A stretch of 64,000 nucleotides of DNA from Spirogloea muscicola (Eukaryota > Streptophyta > Zygnematophyceae > Spirogloeales > Spirogloeaceae): positions 483,780 to 547,779 of the forward strand of contig WELB01000002.1 of assembly GCA_009602725.1 (NCBI GenBank). The letters run 5' to 3'. The notes beneath the pieces were generated by a model. The model was not told where the DNA came from. It saw only the letters and a list, made by a program, of their open reading frames with translations, and searched no databases. The translations under genes were made by a program, and so were the position numbers. Shown here in pieces: positions 55,960 through 64,000 of this stretch. How positions within the stretch are numbered: the first letter of the stretch is position 1; the number at the start of each line of letters is the position of its first letter.

Positions 55960-56200
55960 CTCTGTGTGTCAGCCTGTTTGCAGCGAGCTCAGGCTTTGCA
56001 CCAGAAAGCTGGTCGAGCCTTAGCTGGTGGCACAAGGGCTTGTCAATTGCCATCCGGTAGTCGAGCCTCACTTAGCGACCTTTGAATGCTGACTCGTAGT
56101 TACTGAGCGGGTTAGCTTAGCAGCAGGTCATGTACATCTGTCAATGTGCTTGCCTTTGCACTTGGCCCCTCAGGCCCTCCATCACTCAAAACACAGTCCA
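55960..56200 (+). mobile_element. LINE 3' end, group a, in the first intron
   Basis: Reads SVCQPVCSEL/ALHQKAGRALAGGTRACQLP and SLSDL, then the group-a 3' UTR (GTCAATGTGCTTGCC at about 56,135). It lies between the signal-peptide remnant and the LRRNT exon. Confidence 0.6.
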
Positions 56201-57607
56201 TTCCCTTCCTTCTCCTCCCCATTGGATTTTAATCCTTCTGTTGCAACGGGACCGCCATTCCTAAACTGCGAGCAGAATGCGCCTGCAAGTCATCTTCCTG
56301 CAATTGCAGCAGTTGCCACATTGGACTCCTGCAGAGGCATGCGCTCCATTATACGCTGCATGGCGTCCTCATTGTCCCCGCCCGCTGACTTGCGTCTCTC
56401 CTCCGCCTCGCAGCTCCGACAAGGCCGCCCTGCTGGCCTTCAAGGCCGGGATCACCAACGACCCCTATGGCACACTCGCCAACTGGAGCTCAGCCGACCC
56501 TACCCCGTGCGGCTGGTTCGGCATTGTGTGCAATGCAACGATGCAGGGAGGCCCCAGGCAAGAGCTTCATCCCTAGCCCCGACCTACAACAAGTTGGCCG
56601 TTGAAACGTGTCAAGCAAGATGCACGAGCAGCCCTTATTGAGGTCGTGGACCTGCAGAGCCCCCCTTCTCTGCGGCCACTCTCGCCAGGACCAATCGCAG
56701 TGGCTGCGTAAGGCAGCAGAGGGCCCCTGGACCAGCAGCTTATAAGCCAGCTCATTGAGAGGCGCAGCATGGAGATCTCGGTCAAGCTCAGCCGTATCAA
56801 CTCCTGGCCACTGGTATCTACTTGCAGGCAAGTTATTGGGCTAGATGTGACGGAGATGCTGCTGGAAGGCAAGCTGGCCCCGGAGCTCGGCAACATTGGC
56901 AGCCTGCACTACATATTTCTGAATGACAATGTCCTCTCGGGCCCCATCCCGGCAGCGCTGGGCAACCTATCGAGATTTCAGAGACTCGACCTCAGCTACA
57001 ATATGTGAGCAAGTTTACAATTCTCAATCCCGATCTCGATTAAAGGTTTGACAGCAGTGATCCTTTGTCTTTATCTCTACCTCAATGATCCTCCCTGGGG
57101 GCCTGCGTGCACGGCGAATTTGCGTGGCCGCTTGTGAGCACGGCCTTCTTGAGGTCGTGCCTGTCTTTCTGAGTGTCAAGCAATGGGGCAGAAGCCTCTA
57201 TGGCTGCACCCTTCATCTTGAAGCTGCTCATTTCAAATTCGATTTCAAGACTCGATGTCAAGACTCTTGCTCTTTTGTGTCATGGCAGATTGTCAGGTCC
57301 CATCCCAGAAGAGCTTGGGAATCTCTTGGCCCTCCGAGGCCTCAACCTTGACAACAACACGTAATGACCCTCCCACCACCTGCGTGTGTTTGGAAGGCTG
57401 TCCGTTGTCCACCCTTGACAACAGAAGCCAGATTTGCATACACAACCAGAACAGGCTCAGCCTTAGCATGACCCTTGCTAAGGCTGCTGCATGCTCCACA
57501 CTCAGTAATCTCAGCAAGCAAGTTGCTTCGCACTGGCTTCTCAAATGTACATCCTGCAATACCATCTATCATCACAATGGCCTTGAAGCCATCACTGACG
57601 TGCCAGG

Positions 57608-57720
57608 AGAGAAGGCGCGCGGTGCGCATGAAACTGAGAAGGGAGGCCAATTCTAGCCATACAAATGTCCTGGTAACGGGGTAATGAGCTGGCTAAAGGG
57701 GACACTAAATATTCTCCAGG
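57608..57720 (-). mobile_element. LINE group-b 3' end inserted in an intron
   Basis: About 113 bp of group-b 3' UTR reversed, flanked by CCAGGA on both sides (about 57,602 and 57,718), a target duplication. It lies in the intron between the LRR exons at 57,289 and 57,752. Confidence 0.75.
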
Positions 57721-60424
57721 AAGTGACCACATTGCCTTCGCTGTCTGTCAGATTGAACGGCTCCATCTCAGTCAGTCTTGCCGCGCTTCCGCTCCTCGAG
57801 GAGCTCTACTTGACAAGTAACAGGTCCCTTTCGTAATCCATACTCAACTTGGAGATGAGGATGTGGACATTATGATGCACATACCCTCTACTCCCATTGC
57901 ATCCAGCTTTTGATTCACTTCTACTAAGCCATTTCCGCAGCCTTACGGGACAATTGCCAGCTGAATTTGGAGTCTCTTTGAGCCTCACACAATTAGTCCT
58001 GGATTACAATAGGTGCGCTTACAGGATACTTTTCTTCTGGATTGGCGAGACTGGATAGAGAAGCAGACCATATAATTCAGACAACCAATCATATCTGCTG
58101 TATCTGTCTCGTCTTGTTTCCCATTAAGTCCGACTTGTTTCTCAGCACATCTGTTGCATCGATAGTAGCTACTAAGGCGAGCAGCTCAAACAGCTGTCTG
58201 GTTGCTCATAAGCCATTCTCGTTTCTTGATTCAGGCTCATGGGACTTATCCCATCTCAGCTTGACCAAAATCAGGCTCTCTAATTCTTGAGACTCGCAGG
58301 CAACCAGTAAGTACAAATTCGCTGGAAGGCACATCTATATTGCGCTTTTAAGCTTGCGGTCTCTTATGTCATATGTCCCTCTGTCTATTGTGGAGGCATT
58401 TGACCTTGAAATGTCAAGTTGGGGCTGTCATTCTACGGCAACTATATGCTGCTGCCACACCCAGTATGAATGCACTTGTTGTCGTCAGCATTCATTGAGA
58501 ACCACAAAGGGGTTTGATCATGCAATTCCTTTGTTTCTGCATGCGGTCGCCCATCTCATTGTTGACTATCCTTCAACCCAGATTGTCAGGAAGCATACCA
58601 TCTGCGCTTGGAAATTGATCGCAGCTCCTTGGTCTTGATATCTCCTATAATAGGTTTGCTGCTGCGCATGAAACACTATCAGCCCAATCGCATATACTGC
58701 ATGTACAAGGCTGCGCAGCATCCATCTTATTAAAAGGAAAGCAAAAGCAGTCAAACTGTTGGAGCTTTACCTTCTTTGCCGGTGCTATCTCTGCACGCTT
58801 GGGGTTCTTCACAAAAGCATCAATGAGAAGTTTGACATTGTCTAGGTTGGTTGGGGCCATTCCTGTGGAGCTTGCGATGCCTCAGATTAAATACCTCTCT
58901 ATCCAGAACAACAGGTGGAACATATGCAATAATCTCACAATCAAGTTGCCAGTCTTTCTGCCCCTCTTGCACTTCTCTTTCTATGAGGCTGCCTTACTGA
59001 TGGCTTTGCTTAGCTTCCTGCATATCAGTCTCGCAGGACCCATTCCTAAGGAGTTTGGACAGTTAGTCAACTTCACAATCTTCTTAGCAGACAACAACCA
59101 GTATGCGACCGTCCCTTGCAGGACATGTAGTATACCTTGCTTGTACTGTCTAAACTCACCACATTTTAGAAAGCGTATGAGGTGGAACGGAAGGCAACAT
59201 ATAAGGCAACACCATGACCCTGAAGCCCCTCGTCTTCAACAATGGGAAATTGCACGTACCTCACGGACGTATTCTTGAGTAACAACAGGTGAGGAAGCAT
59301 GCTCCACCTCTCCTACATCCTAGAGTGTTCACCTTAGAAGAGGTTTGAATAAAAACGAATGAGTCCTCTGATGCTCTAATTTTGGATTGTATGATGCGTT
59401 GTGCTCGCTTCGAACGTTGATTTGAAGCGCAAGATAGCTGGACTTAATCAAAGGCCTCTCTGTGAGCCGGATATTCTATGGCAGCTTTTGGATACCTGCT
59501 ACACCGTCAAACTCCTCAACTTTGTCCTTGCATTGCCTACTTCCGCAATCAGTAATTATGGACAGAAGCTTTTAAATCGTGGGAGTCAGAATAGAAGAAT
59601 AATGCGTCTTACGTAGTGCGGGCAGGTTCACAGGAGAGGTCCCGCCTGAGTTTGGCAACTTCAACGGACTTGTAACACTCGAAATCACCAATAACAGGTG
59701 CTAGTACCCCAACAAATTCACTGGCCATGTTTACACAAGGTGTCACAAGTACGCTCTGTACAAGCCATAAGTGCTCGCAGATGCCCGACTGTTGTGGATC
59801 TACTCTGACGAGCATAGAAATTGGTGTTGAACAACTGTCAGCAGCAACCGCCTGCATGCAATGGCACGATAACTATAACCACGATTTCCATCTGAAGTCT
59901 CACCAGCACGATTCCCATCTGCAGTTTTACAGGAACAATTCCGCCAGAGCTTGGGAGATCCAGTGTTGTGAAAGTGGGCTTGGGTTTGAACAGGTTTGCT
60001 CACAAATCGGAAACACAAGTTTGATAGCGGCTCCTGTTGAAACCGCTATCAGTCTTCATAATTTGTGCAAATGCTTGATATCTTGTCAGTTAATATCTTG
60101 TCAGTGTGTGGCAGTACAGGGAGGACATGATGAGTTATGATTCATCTTCTGTGGATTCACAGAAGTCTGCTGCAAGTGGTACGCCAATCATACACAATAT
60201 GTGACTCCCTGGTACATTGCTTTTTGCAGGCTCACAGGCGTGATTCATTCAGAGATTTTTGGCAATGGCAGGTTGCAGTACCTGTATCTCTTCCAGAACA
60301 AGTATAGGCTTCATCCTTCTCACGGCTGCAATAGAGAGGCAACCTCTTCTTTCGTACATACTGCAGAAGTAGATACGTGACGAAATCAGGAGACTGATAG
60401 TCCTTTGCTTGGTGACATCAACAG

Positions 60425-61413
60425 ACTCACAGGAAGCATTCCTGCAACAATCGGGAACTGCACCACACTGGCACATTTTGATGCATCCAATAACAAGTCA
60501 GTGCTCACATTGCTCTGAGCAGCATACAAAACTCTGTGGCAGTGGTGCACAAGGATGAACAGAAGCGACTTCTTTTTGTACATACTGCAGGAGATGCATC
60601 CGGAGTCAGGAGACTGAATAGTCTTTTGCTTGGTGACATCAACAGACTCACAGGAAGCATTCCTGCAACAATTGGAAACTGCTCCACACTGACACATTTT
60701 GATGCATCCAATAACAAGTCAGTGCTCACATTGCTCTGAGCATCATACGGAACTCTGTGGCAGCGGTGCACAACAATGAACATGATCGAGGGAGTCCCTT
60801 GAAGACCTGGTGGCACAATGCCAATGCTCTGTGTTTTGCTATTAGATCCACATTGATGATGTACACAATATGTGACCCTCTTGTGCAATGTAGTTGCAGG
60901 CTCACAGGCGTGGTTCCCTCAGAGCTTTTTGCTAGTGGCAGGTTACAGTTGCTGCAGCTTTTCCAAAATGAGTACGGGCTTCATCCTTCTCAGTAGGACA
61001 GATGGACAATCTTTACTTCAATCTGCTGGTACATGATGAAGTCAGCAGACTGATTGTCTTTCTCTCGATGACATCAACAGACTTACAGGAAGCATCCCTG
61101 CGACGATGGGGAACTGCACAACGCTATCAAGCTTTGATGCATCCAACAACAAGTCAGCTCTCATATTGCTCTGGGCAGTGTTTGAAACTTTGTGTTGTCT
61201 CACCTTGTACATTCCTCTGGGCTGGCCGCTCTCAGCCATTGCCTTACATTGGAAGAGCTGTTTCATTCACACCTACACTACAGCAATATATATATCATGA
61301 AGTTGGCAGACTGATTGTCCTTTTCTCAATGACATTAACAGACTCACAGGGTGCATTCCTGCCTCCATTGGGAACTGCACAACGCTGTTAAATTTTGATG
61401 CATCATCCAACAA
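60425..61413 (+). repeat. Recent tandem LRR exon duplication inside the long gene
   Basis: Exons 60,425-60,496, 60,646-60,717, 61,081-61,152 and 61,342-61,413 are near-identical (LTGSIPATIGNCTTL..FDAS type). They alternate with the related pair 60,230-60,301 and 60,900-60,971 (LTGVI.SE.F..GRLQ). Intron sequences repeat too (GCTCACATTGCTCTGAGCA). Confidence 0.8.
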
Positions 61414-64000
61414 GTCAGCTCGCACATTGCTCTGAGCAGTATATGAGACTTAGTGGCGTGCTCAACATTGCACATATCAAAGTTCAGGGCGATTCATTTA
61501 AGACCAGGTGGCACGTATGCCCATGCGCTGCAATCGTCTTGCATTCAGATTGACGGGAGTCATCCCTTCAAGCATTGGCAACCTTCGAATGTTGAGGGCG
61601 TTGCTTTTGGGGATCAATAAGTAAGTATGAGCAATACACTCCTAGCAGAATTGTGCCGTGCGTAGAGCATCGAGGCATCATTGCAAGTAATGTCCTTGAG
61701 ACACGGTGAGCTTGACAACATCAACTCATTGCGAGCTGTCTGATTGATGAAGTGGTCATCAGTAATGAAGCTATGGAGAAGGTGGACATTGTTTGTTGAA
61801 GCTCTCTGTTGTGATGCAGCCTTACTGGTCCCTTACCACCGGAGATAGGGAACTGCGCCAGTCTCAGCTATTTCCATGTCAGCGACAACCAGTAGGCTCC
61901 AATTTGCTTTTGCCCAGATGTCAGCCACGTAGACCTACTTTGCTGTCCATATGTGCAGGTCATCCCATGCAACAGCTCCCAGTCTAGATGGAGCAGACCG
62001 CTATTTGTGCACATAAGAGCCTGATTGCTAGCCACATTGGCTTTACAACTCTCAGGAAGTCGTAGTGCAATTGCAAGTCCATGCAATCCTGCTGAAGTGT
62101 GCAGCTTAAAGGACAAGCCTTCCAACATAGTGCAGATTAAGCGGAGAGTTCCCCGCTTCGCTGGCGAAATTGTCCCTCTTACAGGTCCTTGTCGTTTCGA
62201 ACAATCGGTAAGTGATTACGCACGAACGTGGCAAGCTAAGTACTGATGGTCGTCTGGAACAAAACAGAGAAGTCAAAGTCTAAGCCAACCAAACATGAAA
62301 ACCCCTGATGTCATCTCTCCTTGCTGCCGCCATGCAGTATATCTAGAAGCCTGCCCGCCGAGCTTGGGAGGAGTGGAAATTTCATTGATCTTATCCTCTC
62401 CAACAACAAGTACTCTCAATACTGCACTCCTCTCCAAATTAGTGTGACGGTGTGGCTGGCCAGCCACAGCAGTATGTCTGACGTTTTCATCGAGACTGCT
62501 CCCGTGCATATTGAGGTCTGCTTGATGCATGAATGCATGTTGAGTAACTTGATCTGACACAGACCTGAACAGGCTGACAGGCTCCCTGCCACCAGCAGTT
62601 GGCAACTGCCGGAATCTGACAATTCTTGAGCTTAATAATAAGTGCGCAGTCCTGCACCTCTGCTTTTCTACTTTATGTCACATATGCTGCACGATAGACA
62701 TGGTCATTCACTGTCAAGCCTGCAGTCGTAGAAGTGTGTCAGCATAGTGGGGCTCTGCTACAGTGTTGTATTGATACCGCATGTGTTCAGGCGTTTGACT
62801 AAGAAAATCATGAGACAGACACGTTGCATTTCAATGTCTGATTCTGATAGTAGAAGTCACAAACAGTGGGACTCTGCTGAAGTATTATAATGCATATCAC
62901 AGTCTTCTTGCTTGTGGGACCTGTGAAAATGCTGCTCACAGTCTCTCATCACCTTTCCACAGACTCAGTGGGCTCATCCCTCCATCATATGGCAACTTGG
63001 CTAATTTGTCAAGCCTCTTGCTGTACTCCAACAAGTGGGTATTTCTCCCTTACTGTCGACTCAAGTTTTGGCATTGATGAATCTTGAACCTGACAACTTC
63101 CATGCTACCTTCCTTGAAGTCAGGATACAAATCATCATAGTCAGCTGCCACGGCATTGTTTTATAGAGCCCTTCCTCCTGTACCAATCACAGATTATCGG
63201 GCCACATACCGAAGCAGCTAAGCAAGTGCAAAAAGCTCCGATACCTGGACCTGAGCTTCAACTTGTAAGGGGTTTCTTGCCGCCCATGTCAACTGCTTGG
63301 GTGACTATCTAGTTTCTCAAGGAGGCTTGTGTGCGTGGCTCCAGTCTCCACTCTCGGTGTAGCTTCCAAGATCTTATTTGTCCACAGTATGTCCAACACC
63401 AACCCCTATAACTCGTAAGGTGGCACTCTGCATTTTGAATATAGCAGGCTTGTTGGAGGGGTACCGCGAGAGCTTGGGGAGCTGCCAAATCTCCTCGGCT
63501 TTCAGGCAAGCAACAACAGGTGAAAGAAGCATGAAGTTCAAGAGTCGGCAGCCGATCACAGCATGTGACTGTAGATATTTGTGATCGCGTATGATATTCA
63601 TCACGCCTGCAGTGTAAGGCCAACTGGATTTAGCGCGCTGTTTCAGTCTGTGCTATGTATGAGGTCGACCTTGCAGGTGTCAGATCACCCACTATCAAAT
63701 GCTCGTTTCGTGTCAGCTTGGAGGGTGGAATGCCACCAGAGCTTGCTAATTGCAGGGCAATGGTCAACCTGGATCTGAGCTACAACAGGTGCCGAGCTAG
63801 GACTGCGTCTTCAGTGGAGCCATTGCTTGCCTGAATTACCATGTCAGCAGATGAAAGATTTGCAGAAGAGTCACAGCTGGCTTTGTCACTTAGCGACTCA
63901 CTCGTAAATACTGGCAGGTTAAGCGGCCACCTGCCACCTCAGCTGGGAAGGCTTGTGCTGCTCAACGGGCTTCGGCTTGCTGGCAACAGCCTTTCAGGAC

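Larger units (their letters stand above)
55853..64000 (+). pseudogene. Very long LRR receptor kinase gene, runs off the window
   Basis: Same family as copies A-C. Signal-exon remnant 55,853-55,950 (frame changed by one base before LVAVALLGFFAVAIGSLA); LRRNT exon from 56,413 (DKAALLAFKAGITNDPYGTL); LRR exon 56,828-57,004 (177 nt). Then about 25 single-LRR exons: 57,289, 57,752, 57,941, 58,235, 58,582, 58,846, 59,029, about 59,226, 59,626, 59,925, 60,230, 60,425, 60,646, 60,900, 61,081, 61,342, 61,549, 61,820, 62,136, 62,338, 62,573, 62,963, 63,193, 63,448, 63,717. The LRR/transmembrane exon starts at 63,919; the kinase lies beyond. Nearly all exons are 72 nt (a few 69), with phase-2 boundaries. 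Stops lie in frame in the exons at 58,235 (TAA, 58,281) and 58,582 (TGA), so this allele looks dead although every splice site is kept. Confidence 0.85.

Noticed and set aside
1-64000. tRNA and rRNA genes
   Set aside because: I saw no cloverleaf or rRNA-like stretch by eye; a tRNAscan or Infernal run would be decisive.

Overview
The window is eukaryotic nuclear DNA. Genes are cut into many small exons with GT/AG introns, the intergenic space is full of non-LTR (LINE) tails, and there is one assembly gap (23,855-24,658). The host genes are leucine-rich-repeat receptor kinases (LRR-RLKs), including one with all the hallmarks of SERK/BAK1 co-receptors: a Ser-Pro-Pro region, the activation-loop sequence and the terminal SGPR. 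That points to a streptophyte, most likely a charophycean (for example zygnematophycean) alga or an early land plant. The species is inference; no marker gene is present.

Layout: 0.1-3.6 kb (+) holds the 3' part of a SERK-like gene. From 3.7 to 11 kb there is a mixed block (LINE remains plus an LRR-RLK on the minus strand, copy A) that recurs in the same orientation at 26.3-38.9 kb (copy B), where it has gained further LINE insertions and a tandem array of twelve LRR exons. A truncated relative (copy A') lies at 21.1-23.3 kb (-). Copy C, the best-preserved member, runs on the plus strand at 40.2-44.2 kb. A fifth, very long member with about 25 single-LRR exons starts near 55.85 kb (+) and leaves the window at 64 kb; it carries in-frame stop codons. 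A decayed fragment lies at 44.8-45.3 kb (-).

At 11,615-20,284 sits an 8.67-kb gag-pol element of Ty3/gypsy descent that looks whole. Its first ORF carries gag, two zinc knuckles, a retropepsin-like protease and a complete-looking C5 cytosine DNA methyltransferase. Its second carries reverse transcriptase, RNase H, a DDE integrase and a C-terminal PHD finger. I find no LTR direct repeats. The element ends in short inverted termini (TGTC...GACA) with regularly spaced GTCG motifs and is flanked by a 4-bp target duplication. Two short non-coding relatives with the same ends lie on the minus strand at 48.4-50.5 kb and 52.5-53.8 kb. This family is the most unusual thing in the window.

The rest is dominated by 5'-truncated LINEs of at least three groups, told apart by their 3' UTRs. 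All encode the C-terminal end of a LINE protein (CxC...H...C finger, then a restriction-like endonuclease domain, then a conserved tail ending in L-T-R-G-Y). Many 3' ends share a GGGCTGG...CAGCCC hairpin that is also scattered alone.

The LRR genes show how their ectodomains change. Each LRR is one 72-nt exon with phase-2 boundaries, so unequal exchange adds or removes exactly 24 residues without disturbing the frame. The same region holds members with 1, 4, 12 and about 25 such exons.
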